Below, in pieces: positions 11,343 through 22,345 of a DNA stretch of 64,000 bases. A program made the position numbers and the translations under genes. The notes beneath the pieces were generated by a model, which was given only the letters and a program-made list of their open reading frames with translations, did no database searches and had not been told where the DNA came from. Location: assembly GCA_028023455.1 (NCBI GenBank), contig JAQFVV010012446.1, positions 5,269,501 through 5,333,500 of the forward strand, given 5' to 3'. Within the stretch, counting starts at the first letter, position 1, and the number at the start of each line of letters is the position of its first letter. The stretch comes from Epiperipatus broadwayi (taxonomy: Eukaryota > Onychophora > Udeonychophora > Euonychophora > Peripatidae).

Positions 11343-12310
11343 TAAATAGAAATATTCAAAAAATGAGAAACAAATTTATAAAAAAAAAAAAAGCTCTCAT
11401 TTTATTACAATTGACTGTCAAACAATTTAACATAAGCCGATTATTAATTAAAGCCAAATTCTTATTAATCATTCGCTCAAGAAGACTATATAAAACACCC
11501 CCCAAAAATAGAGCAATATCATCACTGAATTCAAAGACAATGCAAAAATATCATTAATATGAATCAAAAATAATCATAGGACCAAATACAGAACTCTGTG
11601 GAACTTCATGATTTATCAATTTAAAATCGCTAATAATGCCATGAATTTTGGTTGCCTGTTTTCTATCTTTTAAATAATTTTGTAACTAAAAAACAAAATG
11701 GTCTCTAAAGCCATGTGAATATAATCACTGAAGAAAAATTTTATGATGAAAAGAGTCAAATGCTTTAGAAAGATCTAAATATATTACTGCAGTTATTTTT
11801 TTCATATGTCAAATGTGTTGACCGGGAAGCGAACCCAGGCCAGTTGCTTGGAAGGCAGCTATGCTAACCACTAGGCCACCAATGCTTGATATGCAGTCTT
11901 AAGACCATTAACTTGCAGTCTTAAGACCATTATTTAACAAAGATGTCAAATTATACACATGATTTCGTACTTTTTTAAGCAATAAAACCATACTGTTGCA
12001 CAGAAATTACTCTACGCTCATTTAAGAAAGACATTTTATCCTTGACTACTATCTCAAACAGCTTAGAAATAATTGAAATGATTGAAGTAGTTCCGTTTTC
12101 TGATAAGTAATGGATCATCCTTTTTATAGATTGGCATAATAATATCAACTTTCAAATACTCAGGAAATAGACCACCATTCAATGCAAGATTAAACAGATA
12201 AACTAAAACTGTTATAAATATAAGCTTATTATCTTTTAAAATTTTTGAAATTAAATTATCCAAACCAGAAGATCTGATATTTTTTAACTATATTAGAGGC
12301 CTTGGTGCCA
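11343..12310 (-). pseudogene. Non-LTR retrotransposon reverse transcriptase remnant (jockey/CR1-like)
   Basis: Minus-strand reading gives the expected RT order in broken frames. First comes SSGLDNLISKILKDNK, then FNLALNGGLFPEYLK and VDIIMPIYKKDD (open frame at 12063-12263). These are followed by ISKLFEIVVKDKM and QQYGFIA near 12000-12090. After an inserted SINE come VIYLDLSKAFDS (11754-11780), YLKDRKQATKI, VPQSSVFGPMI (from GVPQGSVLGP) near 11600, a degenerate F-S-D-D-I box near 11530, and INKNLALINN near 11440. These are RT motifs of LINE ORF2. Multiple frameshifts make it non-functional, and the endonuclease domain is absent. Clade assignment is by resemblance only. Confidence 0.8.
11798..11890 (-). 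mobile_element. tRNA-Gly-derived SINE inserted in LINE RT
   Basis: The minus strand reads GCATTGGTGGCCTAGTGG, AGCTGCCTTCCAAGC and GGGTTCGCTTCCCGG, matching tRNA-Gly(UCC): box A TGGCCTAGTGG, anticodon loop CTTCCAA, and box B GGTTCGCTTCC. The acceptor stem is mismatched at two positions. A short tail containing TGACATATG leads into an A-run. The shared tail with copies at 31.2 and 51.2 kb marks it as a SINE rather than a tRNA gene. It sits between the RT segments GLKTAS and LDLSKAFD of the surrounding LINE. Confidence 0.75.
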
Positions 12311-14515
12311 AACTGAATTTTTAAAAAACTGATTTGAGACACAATTTTCACAATAACTTCATTTTAATAATGTTAGAACAAAATGCTATATATTGACAGA
12401 AAATAGAACAACTTAAAAAAACAATATGGCTAAAACAAATAGTGAGTACCATTAAAAAACTAAGGAAAAAAAATTTCCAATGTCTGAAATAATTATTACT
12501 TTATTATTTGTTCATAATTTCTAATTTATCATTAAATAAGTTTAAATTACACCTTCATTGATAATTTCTTTGTATTCATCACAAAATTCTCATTCAAACC
12601 ATATATAATATTTCTTACTTGAGATAATCCACAGTTGCAGAATCTCCAAAAATAGTTGCATAAAAATTCATTTTTATTTTATACCCCTAAAGTTAACAAA
12701 TCTCAAAGTATCTATTAAAAAAGATTCATCCTAATAAAAGATACAAATAAATCATTTCCAGAAGGTGAATATGCATTTGTCATCATAGAAATTGACTTCT
12801 TATCTATCCAAAACTGGAAATTGAAGGCTACTGTCTGTATCAATGATAAAATTAGTTTTATCTCTTCATTTTATATTTTTTGTGTACACCATTGATGTTT
12901 ATATTCTTTGTGCATACCAGTGGTGCTATCTTGTTATATTTATTGTCCCACAGAGATATAATTTATTTGCATATAGCTCATTTGCTAACTATAAACTTGA
13001 ATATAATATGATGCAAGATGTGGCAAAACTACTGACTCCACAGCATGAGTGCCAAGGCATAGGCAACAATCAATTTGATTCTTTGCTGTCATACAATTCC
13101 ATGTAGTATACATAACCATTGTGGCTATCACTACACACACTATTTGAAAGCTTTTTATTGGTTTTAAGAATATATATTTTTACATGGTACTATGCCCAGT
13201 CAATTTTGGGATTGCTTTATCAACTGCAATTATTTTGTACATCTGATAATCAGTCTTAAAATTTACATTGCACTGCTCTATAATACCTTAATTTTATATA
13301 TAAAAATCATTACTTGTTATACAAACACAGATATGCAAGTGCAAACACAAACACACTAATACAAACATAAACACACTAATAAATTATTAAACCTTTTGAG
13401 AATCAATATATCTATAGGATAAGATTGCCTCAAATTTGAATCAGAGCCACAAAATTGCAGTGTACATAAACCACTATGTTATATTTGAATACAAGTATAA
13501 TTTATAAACTACACACAGAGGGCGTTGCTGAAATAACTTAACATTATGATTTGTGATTTGAATGTTTTCTATCTATTTCAACTTAAAATATGCGTTATGA
13601 TATTTTCTTATATATATAAGTCTAATATAAAGTGATGTAAAAGTCACTTTGCAAATGATCTATTAAATCATTTTTCGATGACTCCACATCAAAGTATATA
13701 TTAGAGAAAATGCACTGGTGTTAGTGTCTTTGAAAGCATTGAATTCAATTTCAAATGAGATCTTGAGAATGCATTGTTAATTTGAAAATTGTGTGTTGTT
13801 GCATAAGCAAATTAGAGTTGTTTTCAAAATAAATCTGAAGAATCTTTGTAATTTGTTCAGTCTTGTATTTCCATGCTTAATCTGATAAATTTTCTACATA
13901 TACCTATAATAATAAAAAATAGATTTTAATAAAAAAAGTAATTTAAATTATAAAATGAATTTCAGTGGTTTTTCATCCACATTATTTTTTAAAAAAGACA
14001 AAATCCAAGCTTTCATTTATAAAAATTATTCTATGTATCTACTATTATTTTTAAATACCCTCATTTTATTTAGTGAATAAACATATTGACAATGATGTAG
14101 AGAGTAATACTGATAAAGGCAATACATGGTGTCATCACTCATCATATATTCATTGAACATGATTTTACATAATCCAACTGAGTAACTGTCAAATATTAAG
14201 ATAAAACTTTTGCTTATTTATGGTTGGGAAGCAGCATAGTTTAAAAATCATATATAAAGTCTTTTTCACAATACATATACTCAAAAAATGTATGATTTAA
14301 AAATATGATGACAGTTTTCATTACTATTATATTAGACATACAATTATCTTGTTACATTTTCTGAAATTACAGTAAAGAACCTTCTAAACTTAAAAAAATA
14401 TATGCTGTGTCTATAGTTAACTATTACAATGTCTTTTCTTTCCATTTGATTAACCTTTACAATAACTTCAATCTACTTAAGACAAAAATGAATATTGTAT
14501 AATACCATAAATGTA
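12311..14515. other. AT-rich stretch, nothing recognised
   Basis: The 87-codon frame at 12843-13106 has no recognisable domain. No repeat family was identified. Confidence 0.4.
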
Positions 14516-14691
14516 ATTATAGGGAATTTGAACCCAGACTTTCAAGTCCCCTTCAGCTATCCAATCCATCTCATACTGCCAATACCCATTGTCACACACA
14601 TGTAAAAAAGGTAAATGATATCTAATAAGCATACTTCATGCTGAACCAGCACTTATCAGTTGGTCCAGGTCATCATCTCTCACACACCCAG

Positions 14692-14700
<9 letters not shown>
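14516..14700 (-). repeat. Repeat family A copy, cut at its microsatellite
   Basis: The minus-strand reading has the family A end with GGGTTCAAATTCCC (box B-like) and GATGGATTGGATAGCTGAAG. It stops at a (CA)n(TA)n tract, where the LTR element begins. Confidence 0.6.

Positions 14701-14732
<32 letters not shown>
14690..14732. repeat. (CA)n(TA)n microsatellite at LTR element insertion site
   Basis: About 11 CA units followed by about 11 TA units, directly bordering the left LTR. Confidence 0.9.
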
Positions 14733-14734
<2 letters not shown>

Positions 14735-16458
14735 GTATCACTTGTTAATATATATGTTAAAAAAACACATATTCTGCATTACATATGTAATCATTTAAAA
14801 ATAAATGATCAAAGTGATTTTTAAAAAGAAGTGAAAATAGTAAAATAGAAGGAAAATTATATGTTTCTAAAGAGGTTTTTTTCCTAAGAAATGCAAATCT
14901 TGCCAAAATAAAATATTGTTTCATATTTTTTTTTAGTATTAAAGAGCAAGCAGGGGAGGGGGGTAATTCTCAATAAAAGTTAAAACTAGCTCTTCCTTTT
15001 TATAAATTTTAAAAAAAGTATATGGATATAAAAAAAGAAAATAATAAGGAATAAATGTAAAAATAAAATCAGACTAAAAATATAATTTGTAAAAAAAAAA
15101 AACTTTTAAAATTGCAATTCATTAAAGATTACTTGGCTGATAAAAAAAAGATAACTCCCAATTGAACTAATTAAAAAAAAAAAACTCACATACACAATCT
15201 TATCAAAGAAGGTCGATTAATCTTGAAATCAGATTAGATAACCAAAGAATGCAAAAATTAATCCAATGAGACAGTAGATTAATCTGGAAGGAGGATTAAG
15301 ATAAAAAATATAAAATTAATTAAACTTGATCTGAAGACAATAAAAAGAAAACAATGAGCAGGAGAAATATAAAAGACAGAAGAGACAAGAAATAGTAATT
15401 TCCAGTTACATTGTTATTCAGACACAGTCAAATTATTATTCAACACTGCTGTATTACAATTAAAAAATTTAAAGAAGAAAAGATGGACAGAAAAAATATC
15501 CACATTTCCATTATGTATGTTCATCAAATTATCTTCACTGAAGGCTGACCTAGCAACATGCAGTGCTAAAGAACACTAAAAGTCTTTGGTTAACCTTCGA
15601 TCCCAAGTCCTCAGTACCGTCAGATGTTCTCAACCTGGAACCAATGCTCACCTCATGACCTGTGAACTGCCAATAATCTCTCTCACTCCCTCATTTTAAA
15701 CTTGAAAAATTGCAAAGAAACAGAAACCATCGATGGAAATCAAAGGCCAACTGGTTGATAATCAACAAGTAAGGAAACAAGCAAGGAACTGAATCCATAA
15801 TAGTGTGATGCATCATTCTAAATCCTAGATAAATATAATTATTTTTCTCCCATTATAAATATCTACACATATATGTGAATGAAATTAACTTTAATGAACT
15901 CTCTCATAGTTACATCCAATGTAAACTTTAATATTACCTATGTAAATGTTATTATATTATGTTATGATTATGTATGCATAAAAATAAATATTTATTTACT
16001 TAATTGTTGTTTGATCAATTCTCTTTCTTAGAACTGCATTACTAGTATAAATAGCTTAAGTGTTGGGCAAGTGTGGCAAATATTCCCCCTCATAATTGAT
16101 AAAAGGAAGTAGCTTGGGATATGTCAAGCACTGAATTGTGTACCTGTCATCCAGAGAATGCTGACTATAGAATCTGTGGTTATCTGATGCCCAAGGGTAA
16201 TCCTCAAAACAAATAAAATGCTTTGGATGGCAGGGGTTTGAATCCAGCAGTTGAGAAGTGGTATATCCTGGAAATGTGATCATAAGTTATACTTTTTACA
16301 GCCTTATTCTGGTTATAGGTACCATTGATGTTTCATCTATCTGTGGTATTATACTTCTCTGCTTGAAGGACCAGTCTTTAGCCATATTGAAAAGTGTAGC
16401 CTGAGTTAAAATTGAGATTTAAAGAAAATAATGAGAGCAATTTCTCCGAACCAGTTCA
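14733..16458 (+). repeat. Left (5') LTR of LTR element 1
   Basis: Pairs along its length with 19103-21329. Shared blocks include GATCAAAGTGATTTTTAAAA, CTCATGACCTGTGAA-type text near 15650, and TTGGATGGCAGG near 16225. Boundaries are inferred from loss of similarity, with the 3' edge at CCAGTTCA just before the primer-binding-like sequence. The start is less certain because the first about 15 bases have diverged. Confidence 0.7.
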
Positions 16459-16460
16459 CT

Positions 16461-16480
16461 TGGCTTTCCAACATGGGTGC
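16461..16480 (+). other. Primer-binding-site-like sequence of LTR element 1
   Basis: TGGCTTTCCAACATGGGTGC begins two bases after the 5' LTR. TGG plus tRNA-3'-end-like sequence at this place is where an LTR element binds its priming tRNA. It resembles TGGCTGCCCAATCGTGGGGC in the element at 37.6-46.6 kb. The tRNA is not identified. Confidence 0.5.
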
Positions 16481-16991
16481 AGAAGTACTACCAATTACCA
16501 GAGTAATTGAAATCACAATTGAAGTTAAATTTTAAAAAATGATCAAAACCAAATTCTAGACAAATGCAAAACTGCATGATAATAAAAATTAAAATAAACT
16601 GCAAAATTGTGTAGTGATAAAAGTTGAAATTGATGAGCAGTATGGGAAGAGAATAGACTAAAGCAAATAAATTATAATATTAAATAGTAAAATATAAATA
16701 AAAAGGAGAGAGACTAGAGAGATAAATATTTTTATACATATTAGGGGTATTGATGGTAAGGTGAGAATTGGAAAGGACTAAAGGGTTTGGAGATGGTCGA
16801 ACCCTTTAGTTGAGTAAAATACTTAAAAATAAAAACAAGTAAAATAAAATTTGCATTATAAAGAAAACTAGAAATTAATGCACACCAGGGCCAAAGAAAA
16901 AATGTAGGTACAAAATAATATAAACATAGAAGAAATGATAAGATTGCAAGGGGAAAGAATGTAAAGATAGACAGAAATACTGAAAAAAGAA

Positions 16992-17842
16992 ATGGAATTG
17001 TGGGGGTTGGAAAAGATTATAGCGCAACAAGAGGATAGGAAAATAATAGAGAGCATAAGAATAGATATGAATATGCTAATAGAAAGAGTGAATAGAAAGT
17101 AAAAAGAAGAAGGAAAGATCAGATATAAATAAATCAATAGAAGAAATTAGCATAGTAAAATTAAAAAGTGAAGAGAATACAGTTATATTAAAAATTAGTA
17201 GAGTAGACCTTAACAGTAGGGAACAGGAAGACTTAAAAAAATACACACAGTTAAATAACTCAAATATTGCAAATGAAAATGAACTAGAAAATAAATATAA
17301 TTTTGAACAAAAATTTAAGTCTGAACCAGGTAATAAGTCCGACTTAGAAATTAAGCTAGAACCGGAAAAATCATATTCAAACAATGACTTCGAAGCTAAA
17401 AACAAAAAGGGTGTCGAAAGCGAAACACAACAGGAGGAAATAATGTGCAAAAAAAAAAGATAAATTAAATGGGAAGCGCATTTAAACATCGAAGAAAAGA
17501 CAGATACAATACCAGGAATGACATCTGTAGTTAAATTTTATTTAGAGATCATTCTTAAACCAGAGATGGCAATAAAGATAGAAAATAAAACAAAACTTGA
17601 AAGAGAAAAAAAATGTGTTATAATTATGATAAACTACGGCCATGATAATAATGATTGGGGTAAAAATAATAGACGTAGATTATCACATAGCTCTAAATGA
17701 TGGGGGGTATTCTAAATATACTAACAGAAACCAGAAACCAACAGCCTGGAACATCAAGTCAGGAATGGAAGTAGGTCAAGATTCCCTGGTCCAAGCAAGA
17801 ATGGTAAAAATAAAAAGGAACCATCTGACAATGATTAAGTGA
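16992..17842 (+). pseudogene. Gag-like coiled-coil ORF of LTR element 1, broken
   Basis: An ATG at 16992 opens MELWGLEKIIAQQEDRK, stopping at 17102. A one-base shift restores an open frame from 17101 (KKKKERSDINKSIEEIS...) to a TAA at 17461-17463. The same frame then continues after that stop to the end of the plus-strand frame 17518-17700, and a further shifted frame (17642-17842) ends NHLTMIK. The product is rich in K, E, N and S with heptad-like stretches. W-x-x-x-x..Q-E-D-R near the start recalls W-A-K-S-F-F...I-E-D-R-E-R in the 516-aa protein at 40.5-42.0 kb. No CCHC knuckle, protease or RT motif was seen. A Gag-like role is inferred from position and composition only. Confidence 0.5.
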
Positions 17843-17959
17843 GTTTGATTTAAAGAAATGGGATGGACCTTTAGATATTGGAAAAGTAAAATAAAAATAA
17901 ATTTTGTGCATGGATTATAAGAATAACAGAAATAAAAATCAATAGGTAAAATAAAATGT

Positions 17960-18125
17960 TTTCTTCTTAGAATTAATAACAGAAGTGAAATAAAGTAAAA
18001 GAACTTCTTTTTAGAATCAATAAATGAACTAAAATAATGTTTTTGAGAGCTAATATATAATGGTAAAAATAAATAAAATACAATATTTTAGAGTTATTAA
18101 CGGAGATGAAACAAAGTAAAGTTGG
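17960..18125. repeat. Three imperfect direct repeats inside LTR element 1
   Basis: Three copies of a block like TAGAATTAATAACAGAAGTG followed by AAATAAAGTAAA occur near 17970, 18013 and 18090, with TTCTTTTTAG-type spacers. Confidence 0.5.
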
Positions 18126-19090
18126 TTTTTTTTTTTTTTGTAAAGAATCGGTATACAGTAATGAGAATAATTAAATAAATAAAATAAACAGAATTTCGTA
18201 TAAAGAATAAATAAATATCTAGAATGGAAATAATCTTTAGTATAAGTGTAGATTGTCAGATAGATTGAAGTTGTAAAGGTGGGTGAGAAAGTGAAGGTTG
18301 AGGAAGGTATAGTAAGTGTAGGCCATTGTGCTGTGTGAAACAGTACTCATAATGGGTGGAATGAGGGAATAGTCCTATAGTATGAGGATCCAGTAGAGAG
18401 ATTCCAGGGCCCATCTAAATCACACTGGGAGAAATAGTCCCAATCCTGTATCTCAAATATGTGCACTGGAAAAATGCCAGCTTAAGCTGCAAATCACTTC
18501 TTTGGGAGAAAAATTCCTCACATGTCATAATAAATTTTGTTCTAGCATAAGCCAAATGGTCAATGGATGAATACTGCCATTCACAGTGATCCCATTTTAT
18601 CTTCTAGGAGGTAGACCCATTGGAGAAAATGATGGGCTCATTCAATCGGCTGGTAGAGAAATCACAGTATAGAAGGTAAAGTTTTTTTTTGTTTAGCATG
18701 TAAGTTGGATATAAGCCAGACATATTCTGCAATCCATGGCATTAAAACCCCTGTACACATTGTAGAGTTGCATGTTGTCCCTGGTTGTCATCACACATGA
18801 CATAATTGTTGGAATCAATATAGAGTACATCCTGGAAAGAAAAGCAGTGCAAGTAAAGCCATTTTGGTAGTTTATCCATCTTAACAATTCTAAAACTTAT
18901 TTGAAAAAAAAAAAAAGAAAAATAAACATTAAAGAAGTGGTTTTTTTATAGATAAATAAAAGTTAAAAGCCGTATTGTGTAAACCAAAACAATAAGTAAA
19001 TAATTAAAAAGAGAAAAATCGAAGTTGAAAGTTATAAATTAATTATTAGAGATAAAATGGTCCCATTTGGTACTTTTTACCTCTCAAACT

Positions 19091-19102
19091 GGAGGGGGGA
19101 GG
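19091..19102 (+). other. Polypurine tract of LTR element 1
   Basis: GGAGGGGGGAGG lies immediately before TGTGATGTAC, the start of the 3' LTR. That is the usual place of the plus-strand primer of an LTR element. Confidence 0.65.
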
Positions 19103-21329
19103 TGTGATGTACTGTTTGTGAATATATATATATTAAAAACAGATATATTCTGTGTTACATATATAATCATTTAATAATAAATGATCAAATTGATTTTTAA
19201 AAAGAAGTGAGAATAGTAAAATAGAAAGAAAATTATAATATGTTTCTAAAGATGTTTTTTTCTAAGAAATGCAAAACTTGCCAAAATAAAGTATTGTGTC
19301 ACCTTTTCTTTAGTATTAAAGAGTGAGCTGGGGGGGGGTAATTCTCAATAAAAGCTAAAACTAATTCTTTCTTTTTATAAATTTTAAAAAAAGTGTATGG
19401 ATAAAAAAAACGAATAAATGTAAAAATAAATCGGACTAAAAATATAGTCAAAATAAAAGTCATAGATCACATGACCCTATTTCTTAAGCTTGTAAGTTAT
19501 AAACAATGAGGATTGCCAATTCCTCAACAAGCTTTGTGTTAAATGCTTAGCCAGAGAAAGCATTTAAAATATCTCTGTCAGGAACCCTCCCAAACCCCTG
19601 ACCATGGTTCCATGCTTTGGCACTCCTCAGAGGTTCCAGGGTAGATTCAGACACTAGATCTAAAAACACCAACCCAAAGCCAGTATTTAACTAAAAGTTA
19701 TCTATTGAGTGGAAAATCTGAATTTTTCAGACACCTATATGTCTTCAAACCCAGCTATCCAACTCAAGTAGCTATATGGGGCTGATAGATCTTCAGCCAT
19801 ACCATATATTAGTAGTCTTAGCAATATAACATTGCATAAGATTTAAGGCAGAGACTATAAATAGTCAAAATAAGAGTTATAGATCACATGACCCTATTCT
19901 CTTAAGCTTGTAAATTATAAACAATGAGGATTGCCAATTCCTCAACAAGGTTTGTATAATTTGTAAAAAATAAAACTATTAAAATTGCAATTCATTAAAG
20001 ATTACTTGGCTGATAAAAGAAAAGATAATTTCCAGTTGAACTAATTAAAGAAGAAAGGAAAACTCACGTACACTATCTTATCAAGAAAGGTAGATTAACC
20101 TTGAAATCAGATTAGATAACCAAAGAATGCAAAAATTAATCCTAATGAGACAATAGATGAATCTGGAAGGAGGATTAATATAAGAAATATAAAATTAATT
20201 AAACTTGATCTGAAGATGATAAAGAGAAAACAATGAGATGGAGAAATATAAAAGACAGAAGAGACCAGAAATAACTCCCAGTTAGAATGTTATTCAGATG
20301 CAGTCAAATTATTATTCAACACTGCTGTATTACATTTAAAAAAAATTTAAAGAGGTGGCCAGAAAAACCATTTATATTTCCAGTATGCATGTTCATCAAC
20401 TTATCTTCAACAAAGGCATACCATGTGGTGCTAAAAACACTAGAAGTGTTTGGCTAGTCTTCAATCCTGAGTCTCAATACCAGCAGATATTTTCTAACTG
20501 AAACCAATGCTTATTTCATGACTTGTGAAGTGTCAATAATCTCTCACACTCTCTCATTGTAAACTTGAAGAATTGCAAAAAAGCCGGAAACCATCAACAG
20601 AAATCACAGGCCAACCAGTTGGTAGTCAACAAGTAAGGAAACAAGCAAGGAACTGTATCCATGAAAATGTGACACCTTATTCTAAATCCTCAATAAATAT
20701 AATTCTTTTTCTCCCATTATAATTATCTACACATATATGTGAATGAAAGGAACTTTAATGAAGTCTCATAGTTACAGCCAACGTAATCTTTAATATTGTC
20801 TATGTAAATTTTATTATTGTGTTATAATTATGTGTGTGTGTAAAAATAAATATTTGTTTGCCTAATTGTTGTTTGATCGATTCTCTCTCTTAGAACTGCA
20901 TCACTAGTAGTTTAATTTATAAATAGCTTAAGTGTTGGGCAAATGTGCCAAAGATTTCCCCTCACAATTGATAAAAGGAGCTAGCTTGGAATATCTCAAG
21001 AGCTGGATTGTATATCTGTCATCTGGAGCATTCTGACTATAGAACCTGTGTTTAACTAGTGCCTGAGGGTAATTTTTAAAACAAATAAAGTGCTTTGGAT
21101 GGCAGGGTTTTGAATCCAGCAGTCAAGAAGTGCTATAGTCTGGAAATCTGATCATATGTTATACTTTGTATAGCTTTGGTCTGACTACAAGTACCATGTG
21201 CTTCATCTATATGTGGTATTATACTTCTCTGCTTGATGAGCTGGTCTGTTGCTGTATTAAAAAGTGCAGCCTGAGTTAAAATCAAGATTTAAAGAAAATA
21301 ATCAGAGCGATTTACTCTGACCCAGGTTA
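19103..21329 (+). repeat. Right (3') LTR of LTR element 1
   Basis: Counterpart of 14733-16458, opened by the insertion at 19447-19954. Without it the length is about 1.72 kb, matching the left LTR. Confidence 0.7.
19447..19954 (+). mobile_element. Small nested element with 90-bp terminal direct repeats (TRIM-like)
   Basis: The left LTR runs uninterrupted from AAAAATATA to TAATTTGT, but the right LTR has 508 extra bases at that point. The insert begins and ends with about 90-bp direct repeats (19447-19536 and 19864-19954) starting GTCAAAATAA and containing GATCACATGACCCTATT and CCAATTCCTCAACAAG. TATA occurs at both junctions. It has no ORF. Terminal direct repeats with no coding capacity fit a miniature LTR (TRIM) element; a short element containing an internal duplication is the alternative. 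Confidence 0.65.
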
Positions 21330-21480
21330 ATATTTATATATATAGTGGAGATCATTTATGTTTTTGCCATGGGTGTGGTCATTTGTATTAGTAGTATGAA
21401 ATGGATTAGATAGCTAAAGAGGGCTTAAAAGTCTGAGTTCAAATCTTCTATAATTACATTTAAACTTCTGGTATATAAAG
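21330..21480 (+). repeat. Repeat family A fragment (3' part)
   Basis: GGAGATCATTTATG, then ATGAAATGGATTAGATAGCT, then a GAGTTCAAATC box B-like motif match family A. It adjoins the LTR element on the opposite side and in opposite orientation to the copy at 14516-14700. Confidence 0.55.
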
Positions 21481-21923
21481 TATACCTGTCTTTAAATGTT
21501 ACTATAGAGGAAATTCAGTATGGAATGCAATAAACATGAAAAAATATAATCATTATTATAAAATGAAATTTAAACATTTTTGAAGTTATTAATTTATATT
21601 TATAAATTGCAAATTTTGAGAGACAAGTATTAAAATTGAACTTTTATGACAAATCTATTATATTATTTATAAAATTACACTTAAAATGATATATAAAAAT
21701 CTCTTATCTCTAATAGTTCATTGCTGTCAGAAATCAATAAGTAAAAAAATTGTCTATTTTTTACATTCCTTATCCATTTGTTCTTAAAAGATATCTCAGA
21801 TATATTTTTTCCTAACAAAGAAAATAAAAAACTGAGGACAAATTATTGCATGTCTATATTAAGAATAGTATTAATAAATTGCAATTTTTAATAATAAATA
21901 TATACAACTAACAATTTATGTAA
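21481..21923. other. AT-rich stretch, nothing recognised
   Basis: No supportable feature. Confidence 0.4.
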
Positions 21924-22289
21924 AAACAGGCAAAACTCTCTTCATATAGTAGTGCCACTCAGTGCCAACCAGAGTAATCAATGGATGCCAGAAAGCTTGT
22001 GCATAAAATCCCTATCTAGTGCCTACTCATCCAATATCCCCAGACTAGTTTCTGGCTTGTGGCCTTCATTAGTGAAGAGCTTTGGTTCTGAGAGCACTGC
22101 ACCTAGATCTAGGTGGTGCTCTCAGAACCAAAGCTCCTTACTGATGAAGGCCACAAGCCAGAAACTAGTCTGGAGATATAGGATAAGTAGGCAATAGATA
22201 GGGATTTTATGCACAAGCCTTCTGGCATCCATTGATTACTCTGGTTGGCACTGAGTGGCACTACTATATGAAGAGAGTTTTGCCTGTTT
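21924..22289. mobile_element. Repeat B near-perfect 366-bp palindrome
   Basis: Left (21924-22106) and right (22107-22289) arms are inverted copies meeting at AGATCT with almost no spacer. Outer ends read AACAGGCAAAACTCTC and its complement. Each arm holds a hammerhead-like core (minus strand 22041-22072, plus strand 22141-22173). Single or partial copies of this repeat occur at 11.1, 50.3, 51.6, 60.2 and, diverged, 62.95 kb. The two frames at 21952-22197 (+) and 22109-22312 (minus) encode the same peptide start because they are the two arms, and are not genes. A further 50 bp with GTGATCATGTGATGTT (to about 22340) also belongs to the family. Confidence 0.85.
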
Positions 22290-22345
22290 AAATAACAGTA
22301 ATGTGCTAGCATAAGAAATAGTGATCATGTGATGTTAACAATTTA

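Larger units (their letters stand above)
14733..21329 (+). mobile_element. LTR retroelement 1 with long LTRs and broken ORF
   Basis: Direct repeats of about 1.7 kb (14733-16458 and 19103-21329, the second enlarged by a 508-bp insertion) flank a 2.64-kb interior. The order LTR, primer-binding-site-like sequence (16461), coding region, purine tract (19091-19102), LTR fixes the + orientation. LTR divergence is clearly higher than in the element at 37.6-46.6 kb, so this copy is older. The interior has a decayed lysine/glutamate-rich coiled-coil reading frame and no recognisable protease, RT or integrase, so it appears non-autonomous. AT repeats on both sides hide any target-site duplication. Confidence 0.75.

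Noticed and set aside
11814-11888. Functional tRNA-Gly gene
   Set aside because: The acceptor stem has mismatches, and the SINE tail and shared family make it a retroposed copy.
16868-17489. Minus-strand frames of 89 and 137 aa rich in S, F, L and I
   Set aside because: Antisense of the K/E-rich coding frame of LTR element 1.
21952-22312. Two similar proteins on opposite strands beginning PLSANQSNQWMPE
   Set aside because: Arms of the repeat B palindrome. The same text appears at other copies and is non-coding.
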